A DNA stretch of 64,000 bases from Halobacillus halophilus (GCF_020171985.1 NZ_JAIVAL010000007.1:147066-211065); one strand, 5' to 3'; positions 8,260 through 16,997 are shown, numbered from the stretch's first letter. Numbers and translations are program-made. The notes: generated by a model from the letters alone, not told the origin.

Positions 8260-8910
8260 CTACAAATCTTGTATTTCTTCCCCGTTATAATGATCAAGGA
8301 CCGCATTTACATAATAGATATCCCCATAACAGGCATCGTACTGCTCCGCTTCCTCACGAATACAGTCGTATTTGCCCGTATGTTCTAATTCCTCATACTT
8401 TTTAGCGGAAAATTCTATCGCCAGCTCCTGGCTGTATTTCCCGCCATTGCTCCTAACGAAATCAATAAAACCTGCACCAAAATTGTAGGATTGAAGTGCT
8501 AATTTAATATCCCCATCGGCCCGCTCCAGCACATTTGCAAAGTAGGAGACTCCCTGTTCAATAGACTTTTCGGGATCTTCAATACAACCGACAGAACCGC
8601 ACAAGGATTCGGAGGCCTGCATAGGATCATCTCCTCTTCCCCCTGATTCCTGCATCATTAACGCCATCAGCACATCCACGTGTTCTTCAATATCTTCCTG
8701 CTTCGCATACTTTCGAACTTCGTCTTCATATTGCAGTACCTGATCGGACAAGCCTGCCGATTCATTTGTACTGCTCATTAAACCGTCTCCGAGATTACTG
8801 CTTGTAAGCAGATAAATACCACCAATTACTAGAACGATAGGCAGCATTATTTTCACGAATGCTTCCGAAACGGCTTTTTTAAATTTAGTTTTCCATTTAT
8901 ATTTCGGCAT
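8260..8910 (-). CDS. Membrane-anchored lysozyme-like lytic transglycosylase
   Basis: A 216-residue cell-wall hydrolase. A basic N-terminus is followed by one membrane helix (about residues 20-37), so the enzyme domain is outside. The lysozyme-like domain (CwlT/Slt type, residues 70-210) shows the catalytic glutamate in MMQESGG (Glu88), then DPMQASES, a GV-YFA helix and the SYNFG-AGF motif near residues 143-152. Four cysteines in the domain could form disulfides. Such proteins cleave the glycan strand of peptidoglycan. The ATG follows GGGGAGAAAC. It is convergent with the cupin gene and probably monocistronic. Confidence 0.88.
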   Translation of the reverse strand: MPKYKWKTKFKKAVSEAFVKIMLPIVLVIGGIYLLTSSNLGDGLMSSTNESAGLSDQVLQYEDEVRKYAKQEDIEEHVDVLMALMMQESGGRGDDPMQASESLCGSVGCIEDPEKSIEQGVSYFANVLERADGDIKLALQSYNFGAGFIDFVRSNGGKYSQELAIEFSAKKYEELEHTGKYDCIREEAEQYDACYGDIYYVNAVLDHYNGEEIQDL

Positions 8911-9000
8911 GTTTCTCCCCTTATCGCTACTCTTATAAGATGAGTCTATTTTAACATGCCGGTAAGCCTAAATCTCTTATCATGCTCTGTATTAATGTTT

Positions 9001-9216
9001 CTATGAGTGAACGGAGCGTCCTGCAAAAAATAGTTTTCTCAGTATAGGATAGACCATCATAGCGATCAGGAGAAATATCCCGAAGTCGAGTAAAAACAGC
9101 CCTGGATCAAATTTATCGTGGAATAAACGGTACTCCAAATGGATCAAAGCATAAACCTGCGAAGATAAGAAGTCTGTAATCAATAACGACACGATAATCA
9201 GAAGAAACTCCCTCAC
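9001..9216 (-). CDS. Small membrane protein (71 aa)
   Basis: A hydrophobic protein of 71 residues with two membrane helices (about residues 2-20 and 40-58). It opens MREFLLIIVSLLITDFLSS and ends FAGRSVHS. I place the start at GTG 9216 because AGAGGTGG sits 4-7 bases upstream; a GTG at 9237 has no such site. No domain is recognised. It lies about 100 bases downstream of another tiny membrane-protein gene (9317-9442) on the same strand, and the two may be co-transcribed. Confidence 0.6.
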   Translation of the reverse strand: MREFLLIIVSLLITDFLSSQVYALIHLEYRLFHDKFDPGLFLLDFGIFLLIAMMVYPILRKLFFAGRSVHS

Positions 9217-9316
9217 GTTACCACCTCTTTGAACCACGTTTATTCATTTCTATGTAGGAAGTCAGCTCTTCTAGAACGGATGCTTCTATATCTCCCCACA
9301 TCATCCTCTGGTATAA

Positions 9317-9442
9317 CTACATCCAGCGTGATTCGTGATATTTATCGGGATTTTCCCTATTTCTTCTTGAAGGTAATAGAATTGGTAAGGCTAAAGCAGC
9401 GATGGCTGCTACTACAAAAATGATGATAAACACGAGCCCCAT
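9317..9442 (-). CDS. 41-aa single-pass membrane protein
   Basis: A gene too short for usual thresholds. TTGAGGAGG lies 7 bases before the ATG at 9442. The product begins MGLVFIIIFVVAAIAALALP, one clear membrane helix (residues 2-23), followed by a short basic/polar tail (SRRNRENPDKYHESRWM). The near-consensus ribosome site and the helix-plus-tail architecture argue for a real gene. Function unknown; tiny proteins of this shape often modulate membrane enzymes. Confidence 0.65.
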   Translation of the reverse strand: MGLVFIIIFVVAAIAALALPILLPSRRNRENPDKYHESRWM

Positions 9443-9523
9443 GATATTCCTCCTCAAAAAAGTAAAATTTTCGTTCTGTCGATCCTTTCCATATTCCAGG
9501 CTGTTCTCAGCAGCTATTCATGC

Positions 9524-10099
9524 TTACCTATGGGGTTCAGAATATGAATCTCGAAGCATGGGATACACTACTGTTCCATTCTCTTCTACTATAGGCATCG
9601 CACCCCAGCGGCCAAGCTCATGACTAACCACCTCTGTTTTGCCTTTTGAGTCGTTAATCAAATGAAAAACCTCCCAGCCGTTCGCCTGCAGCCAGTTACT
9701 AATCAACAGGCGGTGACACTTCGCCGGATGCCTCTCGGAACACATATAGACTAGATTCTTTCCTTCAGCCGCTGCTTTTAAATCCTCCAGCCCCTTTTGA
9801 AACTCGGTCGTTAATGTATAATCCGCATAGTTATGGAACGAACGATTGTCCCACCCGGCATTTAGACTCTCCCCAATTTCGCCTGACCGACTTCGCCTGC
9901 CACCGAGCAACGAAAAATGCCGGTACGTTACCTCCGCTTCGCTAAGCCACTCCTCCATTCTTTCCTTGTTAAACTGCGGGTACTTACGACTTGCAGGGAA
10001 GGCACGGATATCAGCCACATATTCGATGTCTGCGGCCTCAAGCATGTGCAAGAACTTTTGCTTGTCATGGTCAGAATGTCCAATTGTATAAATTTTCAT
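9524..10099 (-). CDS. DUF488 family protein
   Basis: A 191-residue soluble protein of the DUF488 family. It starts MKIYTIGHSDHDKQKF (the family's TIGHS signature at residues 4-8), has DIRAFPASRKYPQFN at 30-44 and the cysteine-containing YMCSERHPAKCHR at about 118-130, both typical of DUF488. The biochemical role of the family is not established; some members are found with nucleic-acid modification or stress genes. GGGGAT precedes the ATG. It stands alone here, upstream of an intergenic gap. Confidence 0.9.
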   Translation of the reverse strand: MKIYTIGHSDHDKQKFLHMLEAADIEYVADIRAFPASRKYPQFNKERMEEWLSEAEVTYRHFSLLGGRRSRSGEIGESLNAGWDNRSFHNYADYTLTTEFQKGLEDLKAAAEGKNLVYMCSERHPAKCHRLLISNWLQANGWEVFHLINDSKGKTEVVSHELGRWGAMPIVEENGTVVYPMLRDSYSEPHR

Positions 10100-10596
10100 A
10101 TCCCCTTTACCCTTTGGTAGAAACTTATATTACAGACTGTACCCTTTCCACGATACTCTCAAAATTTCTACTCCAGTTAAAACCAATTTCTTCGATTTTG
10201 CCATTCTGCTCTGTTGGTAAAGAGCGATTTTTATTACTACTACGCTCCCAATAATTCAGTGCAGATTAAGGACATTTAACATTTCGATCTACTCTTCCGA
10301 ATCTAATAACATATAAATACCATATTTTCTAATTTTTAGTTGATAAATAGATATCTCCCTGCTAAGCTTAAAAAACATTTACTAATTATTTCCATATAAT
10401 GTTTCTTAAGTTTCTTTCCTCTGCTTTATGTATTCCACTAGAAAATTAAGTAGACCGTAGGATCCAGTAAAAACGATAGATGCCTTCTAAAGAACATACC
10501 TTTTTATTAAGAACAGATGATGGCTTTGCTTTTGAATTTTCATGGTTATGAAGTCCACTTTAGAGTTCTATTATTTTTTTAGGAGGCATACAATCG
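10100..10596. other. Gene-free 500-bp region before the EamA gene
   Basis: AT-rich. Apart from a possible protein remnant on the minus strand (10406-10486) and the ribosome site of the next gene at about 10582, I see no coding frame, repeat or RNA gene. Confidence 0.6.
10406..10486 (-). pseudogene. Possible 26-codon gene remnant (FolC-like end?)
   Basis: A minus-strand stretch translates to a protein-like segment (KASIVFTGSYGLLNFLVEYI then KQRKET and a stop), preceded by an in-frame stop. The FTGSY...VEYI pattern faintly recalls the C-terminus of folylpolyglutamate synthase (TGSLY..EVR). No start or ribosome site exists. The identification is weak. Confidence 0.2.
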
Positions 10597-11508
10597 ATGA
10601 GATCAGTAGGTGTAAGCTTAGTTATCCTTGCCGCTATATGCTGGGGCGTTAGTGGAGGAATTGCAGATATTTTAATGAACAAGGGCTGGGACCCTATCGT
10701 GATTTCTCTTTACCGGGGGGCTGTTGGCTTTGCATGTTTTTTTGTATGGTTTCTTTTACGCTTTCAACAAAATTGGAGCTCCTCTTCTCGCTTTTACATT
10801 TGGTCTTCATTGGCTGGTGTAGGGGTTGCTGGAAATTTCACCTTTTATTTTTTCACGATCCAGGCGTCAAGCGTAGCTGTTGCTTCTACTTTAATGTACA
10901 CAGCACCGGTGTTTGTCCTTGTTATCTCTTTTTTATTACGAATAGAGCGTTCGACGTGGTTTAAATGGGGATGCATATCGGGGGTCCTCATAGGGGTTAT
11001 CTTGCTTACAGGGGCTTACAATACCAATTCGCTATCCGTGGGATTACTAGGTGTGGCATCCGGTCTTGCCGCAGGGCTATCTTATGCATTATTCATATTT
11101 GGGTTTAAGAACGCCTCTTCCATCGGGAAGCCGCAGATCACTTTGACGATTGCCTTCTTTTCATTTTGTCTTATCCTTTTGTTTATCGCGGACATGGATG
11201 AAGCCGCTAACGTAATGACCTCAAACGACATCGGCTTGTTTCTTATATTGGGGGTCCTTGGAGCTGGAGTTTCGTTTATATTCTATGTAGTGGGCATTCA
11301 GTGGACTGCCCCAACAACTGCCTCCATGGTTGCTATGGTTGAGCCGGTAACAGCTTCATTATTTGGCTTTTTGCTTATCGGGGATCATTTGACCATTATT
11401 CAACTTTTTGGAATAGCCATTATCCTGGTTACGGTTATTGTACTTAGTATGAAACCTTCCCCATCCTCCATTAAAAGTACAGATAAAAGGAAAAAGAAAG
11501 CTGTCTAA
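10597..11508 (+). CDS. EamA/DMT family transporter
   Basis: A 303-residue integral membrane protein with ten predicted helices arranged as two EamA repeats (residues 6-135 and 148-285). The conserved start (AAICWGVSGGIADILMNKGW) and the second-repeat end (MVAMVEPVTASLFGFLLIGD) are typical of drug/metabolite transporters that export metabolites or amino acids. The basic tail ends KSTDKRKKKAV. GGAGG precedes the ATG, and a terminator follows. A degenerate copy of its 3' third lies 7 kb downstream (18136-18531), showing the organism once had a close paralogue. Confidence 0.92.
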   Translation: MRSVGVSLVILAAICWGVSGGIADILMNKGWDPIVISLYRGAVGFACFFVWFLLRFQQNWSSSSRFYIWSSLAGVGVAGNFTFYFFTIQASSVAVASTLMYTAPVFVLVISFLLRIERSTWFKWGCISGVLIGVILLTGAYNTNSLSVGLLGVASGLAAGLSYALFIFGFKNASSIGKPQITLTIAFFSFCLILLFIADMDEAANVMTSNDIGLFLILGVLGAGVSFIFYVVGIQWTAPTTASMVAMVEPVTASLFGFLLIGDHLTIIQLFGIAIILVTVIVLSMKPSPSSIKSTDKRKKKAV

Positions 11509-11542
11509 GCGACACGCTCTTTCTCTTCATAATTATTTAATT

Positions 11543-11592
11543 AAAAAGCCCTATTGTAGATGGCTCCCATCCGCTACCATAGGGCTTTTTCA
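11543..11592 (+). terminator. Terminator after the EamA gene
   Basis: AAAAAGCCCTATTGTAG pairs with CTACCATAGGGCTTTTT; the T-run serves the plus strand. Confidence 0.88.
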
Positions 11593-11685
11593 TTTGGCTT
11601 TAAGGATATTGGCAGTCGACCTTTAAGAGATTATCAACGTATCGTTCAACCCATGCCTTTAATAGATTCTCTGTTCAAAATTCTT

Positions 11686-11799
11686 TTACCACCAGAGATA
11701 CTTGTCACCCTTATTTGACACGGTAAATGACACGGCATTGACCTCCGCTAAACCATTGGCAGTGTAAGCCTCGTCCACCGAATTCGCCAGCCGAAACAA
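11686..11799 (-). pseudogene. C-terminal protein remnant (37 codons)
   Basis: The minus strand encodes MFRLANSVDEAYTANGLAEV followed by NAVSFTVSNKGDKYLWW and a stop. The even, protein-like composition over the whole stretch contrasts with the flanks, and there is no ribosome site, so this is probably the decayed 3' end of a lost gene. Family not recognised. Confidence 0.3.
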
Positions 11800-11927
11800 A
11801 GAATAAACTAAGATTAATTTAAAAAAAGAATTTTAAAAACGATATAAAAAAAGATTTTATTTTTTTGACACCAAATTCTTAAAACTTTCGATTATTAGAG
11901 TAACAAGACAAGAATAGGTGATGAAAA

Positions 11928-12701
11928 ATGAATATCCATGACATTAGCAAGCTTCAATCCTTTCCAAGTAAACAAGAATTAGATGTACGTGTCCGCTCTT
12001 TCCTCTATCAGTATAAAGCCTCACTCTCTCCTGCTTCCCTCGAGATATTAACGTTTATTTGGCGACATTCGGTCAAATATCCTGGTGTCTCTTTTGCCAA
12101 AATTGAAACCATTGAAAAAGCCACAAAACGCAGCCGCAGAACCATTGTAAGGGCGATTAATACGCTGGAGCAGGCGGGTTTGCTTTCTCGTATTCCAACG
12201 ATCCGTCCAAACGGGAAGCGCGGAGTAAATATCCTTGTTATTAATCCTGCTGAAGAAAATCCACTTCCTGATAGAAGAGAAATCGTTTGTAAGGACAAAG
12301 CAGAGAAAGTTGAAAAACCTGCACAAACCGAGGCTCCTCAAACTTTGGAACAAGTTTCGCCCACTAAGCCGGCGGTCGATACGGACTATTTACCCACCTA
12401 CATACCGAAAGCGTTTATTCAGCTTTCTCAATCATTCCTGAACGTGAAAGATATTCTTGGGGCTTGGAAAAGGGTTCACTACGCCTATCAGCAAACTCAA
12501 TTATGCTACCCGGTTGATCACTATATATCCATCATTACACAGACATTCAAACAGGCAGTTTTTGCTAAACAGAATGGCTCTATTAAGAAAACGTTTCTTG
12601 CCTATTTTTACGGTGGCATACTGGCGGCTTTCCAGCAGACCGTACGTAAAGAAGTAATGGATGATCCCGCTAACCTGTATTATGACTGGCTGAACAATTA
12701 A
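11928..12701 (+). CDS. Helix-turn-helix (HTH_36-type) DNA-binding protein
   Basis: A 257-residue protein with a winged HTH at residues 35-95: KYPGVSFAKIETIEKATKRS then RRTIVRAINTLEQAGLL is the recognition part. A Pro/Glu/Thr-rich linker (110-150) leads to a C-terminal helical domain (155-255). The layout recalls plasmid- or phage-type replication/initiation accessory proteins and chromosomal HTH_36 proteins of Bacillaceae; which one is unclear. The region upstream is very AT-rich. The gene is single and is followed by a hairpin shared with convergent purT. Confidence 0.7.
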   Translation: MNIHDISKLQSFPSKQELDVRVRSFLYQYKASLSPASLEILTFIWRHSVKYPGVSFAKIETIEKATKRSRRTIVRAINTLEQAGLLSRIPTIRPNGKRGVNILVINPAEENPLPDRREIVCKDKAEKVEKPAQTEAPQTLEQVSPTKPAVDTDYLPTYIPKAFIQLSQSFLNVKDILGAWKRVHYAYQQTQLCYPVDHYISIITQTFKQAVFAKQNGSIKKTFLAYFYGGILAAFQQTVRKEVMDDPANLYYDWLNN

Positions 12702-12703
12702 AG

Positions 12704-12732
12704 AAAACCACCCTGAGTCAGGATGGTTTATG
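12704..12732 (-). terminator. Terminator of purT
   Basis: AAACCATCCTGA/TCAGGGTGGTTT stem on the minus strand followed by TTTTCTTT; located between convergent genes. Confidence 0.75.
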
Positions 12733-12738
12733 GCATAA

Positions 12739-13932
12739 TTAGGATTCTGGATCGTAATCCGTCACCACATTCAAGTAGGAGGCAGCTGTTTCAGCTTGTT
12801 TACAGGCCGTTTCCGCAGTTTCACCGGTGCCGAGCACAACAGCCATACGGCGACCGATCGTAGCGGATGGTTTTCCAAAAATCCGCACCTGCGTATGAGG
12901 GACAGCTAATGCTTTTTCCATGCCGGAAATCGTGTAATCATGACTTTCCACCGTTGATTTTACGGCATAACTGGATCCTGGTGAAACAAGTTGAATATCC
13001 TCAATCGGAAGTCCGAGAATCGCCCGCACATGAAGAGCAAATTCAGAGAGTTCCTGGGTCATCATCGTCACCATGCCCGTATCATGAGGACGCGGAGAAA
13101 CTTCACTAAAATAGACGCCATTGGACGTAATAAAAAGCTCAACCCCAAACACACCATATCCGCCGATTTCATCTGTGATTTGCTGAGAAATAGTTTCGGC
13201 CTGCTGGACATGTTCTTCACTCATGGCATGAGGCTGCCACGACTGAATATAATCTCCGCCCTCCTGTCTATGACCGATCGGCGGGCAGAAAAAGGTACCA
13301 TTAGAAGCCTTAACAGTTAAAAGAGTGATTTCAGAGTCAAAATGAATAAATTCTTCCACAATCACCCTCGTGCTGTTTCCACGGCCACTGCCAAGGGCCT
13401 CCTGCCAGGAATCCTCAATCTCACTTTCTGTTCTGCAGAGACTCTGTCCTTTTCCAGAAGAACTCATGATGGGCTTAATCACGCATGGAAGACCAATGGT
13501 TTGAACCGCTTCTTTCAGTTCTTCCAGCGAATTTGCAAACTCATACTTCGCTGTCGGCAAATTTAATTTCTCACTGGCGAGCCTTCTGATTCCTTCTCTG
13601 TCCATTGTTAACTGAGTTGCGTAAGCTGTCGGGATGACATGATATCCTTCTTTCTCAAGCTTTAATAATGTATCGGTCGCAATCGCTTCGATTTCGGGAA
13701 CAATATAATCCGGCTGTTCGTTTTCCACAACGCCGCGCAGCTGGTCTCCGTCAAGCATATCAATCACTTCAAATCGATGAGCCACCTGCATAGCCGGCGC
13801 TCCTTCGTATCGATCTACAGCAATCGTTTCGATACCCATCCGCTGTGCTTCAATCACAACTTCTTTTCCTAATTCTCCAGATCCCAGCATCATCATCTTT
13901 TTCGAATTGCGTTGGTTCGGTGCTCCATACAT
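12739..13932 (-). CDS. purT: Formate-dependent GAR transformylase PurT
   Basis: Phosphoribosylglycinamide formyltransferase 2, which uses formate and ATP to formylate GAR in purine synthesis, an alternative to folate-dependent PurN. The 397-residue protein has normal length. It shows a pre-ATP-grasp Rossmann part ([10 protein letters not shown] at 17-26), the ATP-grasp core (residues 115-310, with [15 protein letters not shown] in the glycine loop and FGVELF / [11 protein letters not shown] metal-binding ends) and the C-terminal beta domain. AGGAGG lies 7 bases before the ATG. A possible PurR site lies upstream. Confidence 0.96.
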   Translation of the reverse strand: MYGAPNQRNSKKMMMLGSGELGKEVVIEAQRMGIETIAVDRYEGAPAMQVAHRFEVIDMLDGDQLRGVVENEQPDYIVPEIEAIATDTLLKLEKEGYHVIPTAYATQLTMDREGIRRLASEKLNLPTAKYEFANSLEELKEAVQTIGLPCVIKPIMSSSGKGQSLCRTESEIEDSWQEALGSGRGNSTRVIVEEFIHFDSEITLLTVKASNGTFFCPPIGHRQEGGDYIQSWQPHAMSEEHVQQAETISQQITDEIGGYGVFGVELFITSNGVYFSEVSPRPHDTGMVTMMTQELSEFALHVRAILGLPIEDIQLVSPGSSYAVKSTVESHDYTISGMEKALAVPHTQVRIFGKPSATIGRRMAVVLGTGETAETACKQAETAASYLNVVTDYDPES

Positions 13933-14000
13933 GGCTACTCCTCCTGAATGTTTGGGTTTATAGTCATTCTAAATTTAAAATCGGGGTAATTTCAAGGTTT

Positions 14001-14056
14001 TATTCGTTAATTAACGAATAAATTCTATGAATATAATAAAAATGTTCGGTTTAAAT
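14001..14056 (-). promoter_or_regulatory. Possible PurR box pair upstream of purT
   Basis: On the minus strand TAAACCGAACATT (around 14044-14049) matches the PurBox consensus AWWWCCGAACWWT at all but the first base. An inverted TTCG core follows 25 bases later (14015-14018, within a perfect TTCGTTAATTAACGAA palindrome). The spacing is close to the known arrangement in B. subtilis. Confidence 0.45.
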
Positions 14057-14111
14057 TCGCAATGCCCTTCAGTCGATTCTGTTAAAAAAGGAGTCTCCTT
14101 ACATTCAAGGA

Positions 14112-14146
14112 TTAAAAAAAGAAGCGGCCCCGCGGACCCCTTCTCT
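14112..14146 (-). terminator. Terminator after the 75-aa gene
   Basis: GAAGGGGTCCGCGGGGCCGCTTC-type stem followed by a run of seven T on the minus strand. Confidence 0.75.
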
Positions 14147-14170
14147 AATTAAATCCAATATTTTATTCTT

Positions 14171-14398
14171 TCATGTAAACGTAACGGAATACCAGAGAAA
14201 AGCTCCTCCCAGTACGGAACACATGAGAGTAACCTCCTTCCCTTTTCTCGACAATGGGATAAACCGGAGTAAAAAATTTACGATAAAGACAGCTAAAAAT
14301 AAACACACACAGAGAACGGCTAACTTAGCCGCCGGCTCATTCACCTCTGAATGGATGAAATGCTGTATGGCGTCTGATATATAACCCAACGTGTGCAC
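14171..14398 (-). CDS. Small two-TM membrane protein (75 aa)
   Basis: A 75-residue protein with an amphipathic N-terminus (MHTLGYISDAIQHFIHSEVN), then two membrane helices (about residues 25-44 and 55-72) separated by a basic loop (PLSRKGKEV). It resembles small uncharacterised Bacillus membrane proteins but no family is named. GGAGG is placed upstream of the ATG (CGGAGGTGCACACG). A terminator follows. It is separated by 45 bases from the next minus-strand gene and could be co-transcribed with it. Confidence 0.65.
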   Translation of the reverse strand: MHTLGYISDAIQHFIHSEVNEPAAKLAVLCVCLFLAVFIVNFLLRFIPLSRKGKEVTLMCSVLGGAFLWYSVTFT

Positions 14399-14443
14399 CT
14401 CCGATAATTTCTTCCATACGTATTCTCAAGGGACTGCACCTAT

Positions 14444-14635
14444 TTAAGGTGTCTGCAACTTGTCTATTGTTAAAGGCAGGGCCGTACCGCAGCCCTCACA
14501 TTCTAGCAATATATCTATTTTTACTTCACTAATAAATATGATTCTTCTAGGGCTCATCAAGGTTGAACATCTACGGCAGGCATGGTGGTCTGTCTGGTCT
14601 ATAACTTCCAAGTATGATTCTACGTTCGTCAACAC
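14444..14635 (-). CDS. Small zinc-ribbon-like protein (63 aa)
   Basis: A 63-residue soluble protein with two C-x2-C pairs, Cys20/Cys23 (ACRRC) and Cys46/Cys49 (CEGC), separated by a beta-rich stretch; this is the pattern of a zinc ribbon. The start is GTG 14635, 10 bases after AAAGGAG; an upstream ATG opens into an immediate stop. Its role is unknown; small ribbons of this type bind nucleic acid or other proteins. It may be transcribed with the membrane-protein gene that follows. Confidence 0.55.
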   Translation of the reverse strand: MLTNVESYLEVIDQTDHHACRRCSTLMSPRRIIFISEVKIDILLECEGCGTALPLTIDKLQTP

Positions 14636-15076
14636 TTATACATTGCTCCTTTATTTCCTTTACTACTATTTTCGACATGATTATCAATATATTGACTGTT
14701 CAGGCAGAATTTTTCTAAATAAAAGGCTCTGTACAACCTCAAAACCAAAACGAAAGATAAGCTCCCATTACTCGAAGACTTGATTTCGAGATAAATGGGT
14801 CCGTTACTTTATGTGGAAGAGGGCTGGTGGGGAAATAACTCGCTTTCCTGTGGGATGAACATGATCGAAGGCGAAGCCTGAGGAAGATCACCACATATAG
14901 GAAGTTCGACTAAGACCGTCCCATCCTGTGGCAACGTCGAACTCCCCTGCGTCGTGCAGGGCTAGAAAGCGGAATCGTCCCCCGCAGAACCTTCACTCTA
15001 ACCTAATCGTAAAAGGACCTTTAGCTTAATAAACTTTTTTGAATGGGAAGTAGTTTTAAGATCCCTTAACATAGAA
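14636..15076. other. Gene-free 440-bp region with repeat copy 3
   Basis: Holds AT-rich DNA (14640-14760), then a full copy of the dispersed repeat. No coding frame with a ribosome site is present. Confidence 0.6.
14762..15020 (+). repeat. Dispersed long repeat, copy 3
   Basis: Starts GCTCCCATTACTCGAAGACT, then TTCGAGATAAATGGGTCC (a stem with the start), GGGCTGGTGGGGAAATAACT and further blocks up to CCTAATCGTAAAAGGACC. The first 90 bases are nearly identical to the copy at the right end of the window. Confidence 0.8.
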
Positions 15077-15107
15077 GACCGGCAGAATGTTATGATTCTG
15101 CCGGTCC
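15076..15107 (-). terminator. Terminator-like hairpin
   Basis: GACCGGCAGAAT/ATTCTGCCGGTC perfect 12-bp stem with a 5-base loop just 3' of the 138-aa gene; the T-run is short. Confidence 0.65.
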
Positions 15108-15115
15108 CTCCCTAT

Positions 15116-15532
15116 CTATGATTCTGTGTATCGGTATTGACTTCCGATTTTAGCTACCGCTGCGCTCACGAGCAGGTGCAGGTGAAAATAAATAAAGCCG
15201 CACACCACTCCCGTTCCAAACATACTGCTGATATCACTAAAGTATAAAGCATCCAAACTTCCACCTGAGGCCAGATCAAACACATGCACACCAAACAGCA
15301 GAGCGATCATAATTAATCCCCCTGCGAGAGAATAAACGGAGAGATTTACGCCGTACGTTTTCTTCCATTTCAATTGCTTCTGTAAAGCTTTCAAACCGAG
15401 CCCGCTGGCGATAAACCAGAAAGCCGCTACGTAAAAGACAAGGATCGTAGACATGTCTGTACCGCTGACGTGATAACTGTACGTTGAGACCAGGGAGGCA
15501 GCTACGACTCCTGTGATGATATTTTTGACCAT
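15116..15532 (-). CDS. Four-TM hypothetical membrane protein (138 aa)
   Basis: A hydrophobic 138-residue protein with about four membrane helices (residues 4-20, 28-45, 60-82 and 98-125). The loop between helices 2 and 3 is basic (LQKQLKWKKTYG). Ends in a polar SQYRYTES tail. I recognise no family. AGGAAGAGGG precedes the ATG, and a perfect hairpin follows the stop. It is 70 bases downstream of the phosphoesterase gene and may be its operon partner. Confidence 0.65.
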   Translation of the reverse strand: MVKNIITGVVAASLVSTYSYHVSGTDMSTILVFYVAAFWFIASGLGLKALQKQLKWKKTYGVNLSVYSLAGGLIMIALLFGVHVFDLASGGSLDALYFSDISSMFGTGVVCGFIYFHLHLLVSAAVAKIGSQYRYTES

Positions 15533-15604
15533 TTTTCCCTCTTCCTTCCTTACAATAAATAGCTAACCTCACGGACTGTTCATAGTGAAAGACACCTCTA
15601 CATC

Positions 15605-16450
15605 TCAGTCTTTATGAGTAACCTCCATTAAACTTATCTGACTTTGATTAAAAAAACGTACGTGCACCACGCTTGTTCCGAGTCCTCTATCCACATAAAG
15701 CAACTGGTTAAAGCCAGTCCGGTACATGCCTTGATCATAATCTGGTAATAATCCCTGACCCGGTGCCACAAGCGATCCGACAAACGGAATTCTCACTTTC
15801 CCTCCGTGAGTGTGACCGCTCAGGATTAAGTCCGCCGGTTTATCTTTATATTCGTTAACAAAATCGGGAGAATGAGAGAGCAGGATCGTATAAAATTGCG
15901 GATCCATCCCCTCGAAGGCTTGCTCCACTTTCTCCCGATTGGAATTAACATCATCAATTCCTACAACATTAATGCTAAGGCTATCATTTAAATGAAGAAC
16001 CCTGTGTTCATTTCTTAAAACCGTGACACGCCTTTCTTTAAGCCCCTCCAAAAATGGATGAGTTAAAGGATGATCCCACTCATGGTTGCCGGTCACGTAA
16101 AAAACATGAGGGTACACACCGACGATCCGCTCTATTAAAGAAAAGACCTGAGTCCATTGTTTCGTATTCCGGTCTATCAGATCTCCGGTGATCACCACCA
16201 CATCCGCTTCTGCTTCTTCAATCGTCTGAAGAAGCTTCTTATTACTTCTTCCAAATACTTTATTATGTAAGTCACTCATTTGCAATATTCTGAACCGACT
16301 GCCTTCTGGTATTTTTTTATGAGTAATCTTTACCTCTTTCCGTTTGAATACATTCGTATCATACATAACTTTTCCAATGGCTGCCAAGCATATGAATACG
16401 CCGCTCACCACGCTTGCCACTTTGATCTTTCGCCCCATCTTGTCCACCAC
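15605..16450 (-). CDS. Membrane-anchored metallophosphoesterase (YkuE/YaeI type)
   Basis: A 281-residue calcineurin-like phosphoesterase with an N-terminal membrane anchor (about residues 9-28). All metal-binding motifs are present: D-x-H in QMSDLHNK (near 58-65), GDLIDRN (near 88-94), GNHEWDH (near 121-127), LLSHSPD (near 192) and GHTHGG (near 212-217). Relatives such as B. subtilis YkuE and E. coli YaeI act at the membrane, some on lipid-linked UDP-sugars. The start codon is GTG 16450, with ATG four codons later as an alternative. A four-TM protein gene follows. Confidence 0.9.
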   Translation of the reverse strand: MVDKMGRKIKVASVVSGVFICLAAIGKVMYDTNVFKRKEVKITHKKIPEGSRFRILQMSDLHNKVFGRSNKKLLQTIEEAEADVVVITGDLIDRNTKQWTQVFSLIERIVGVYPHVFYVTGNHEWDHPLTHPFLEGLKERRVTVLRNEHRVLHLNDSLSINVVGIDDVNSNREKVEQAFEGMDPQFYTILLSHSPDFVNEYKDKPADLILSGHTHGGKVRIPFVGSLVAPGQGLLPDYDQGMYRTGFNQLLYVDRGLGTSVVHVRFFNQSQISLMEVTHKD

Positions 16451-16800
16451 ACTGACCCTCGTTATTTTTACAAAATCTTCATTATTATCCTAACATATGA
16501 AAGACTTTTTCTTACAGATAAAAGCAAACCATAACCTTGCCTTTTTATATAGGTCCCAAAATTTCTCATTTGCTGTAATAGACCCCTTAACGTGCAGAGT
16601 TGCTGCATTATCTCAAGTGAAATTGCGTGCAGTTTTCAAGACTTCCAGCTTCTTGAAAAAGCGTCCTAAGCAGAGGTTATTACTCATTAATCTTATACAA
16701 CACATTCATTTTGAAAAAATTGGATGAAATGGGTTTTAACTTCCTGATAAGGGGTACATTTGCTATGTAAGAATAATAAATTAAAAAGGAGTTTTCAATT
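16451..16800. other. 350-bp intergenic region before yjzC
   Basis: Divergent promoter region between the phosphoesterase and yjzC. Contains a possible sigma-B type promoter (16733-16757) and AGGAG at about 16790. No coding frame is supported. Confidence 0.5.
16733..16757 (+). promoter_or_regulatory. Possible sigma-B-type promoter of yjzC
   Basis: GTTTTA and GGGTAC are separated by 13 bases, close to the sigma-B consensus GTTTAA-N12-14-GGGTAT, 40 bases upstream of the start codon. Consensus resemblance only. Confidence 0.35.
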
Positions 16801-16989
16801 ATGGCAGATCGTTTCAAGACTGGAGAAAAAGCACCAGAGAATGGCACGTATGAATTTGATGGCTTAGTAAATGAAGGAAACGAGAATGACGTAACAGAAG
16901 ATGAAAAACATATCGAACTGAGCAGTGGAGATACTTTCCCACCAACTCGTTCTAATAAAGATGCAGCTTATTGGAAGAAATCCAGCTAA
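16801..16989 (+). CDS. yjzC: YjzC family protein
   Basis: A 62-residue acidic, soluble protein of the YjzC family. The diagnostic opening MADRFKTGEKAPENGTYEFD and the Pro-Pro-T-x2-KDAAYW end are present. B. subtilis yjzC is of unknown function. AAAAAGGAG lies before the ATG, and the gene has its own terminator, so it is a monocistronic unit. High content of Glu/Asp/Asn fits a small stress- or spore-associated protein, but that is a guess. Confidence 0.9.
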   Translation: MADRFKTGEKAPENGTYEFDGLVNEGNENDVTEDEKHIELSSGDTFPPTRSNKDAAYWKKSS

Positions 16990-16997
16990 CCATTTTT

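Larger units (their letters stand above)
11509..11927. other. Intergenic region with a gene remnant
   Basis: After the terminator the stretch holds a 37-codon protein-like remnant on the minus strand (11686-11799) and a very AT-rich promoter region with TTGACA at about 11866 before the HTH gene. Confidence 0.5.

Noticed and set aside
10406..10486. FolC identity for the remnant
   Set aside because: Only a few matching residues (FTGSY..VEYI); kept as an unidentified remnant.
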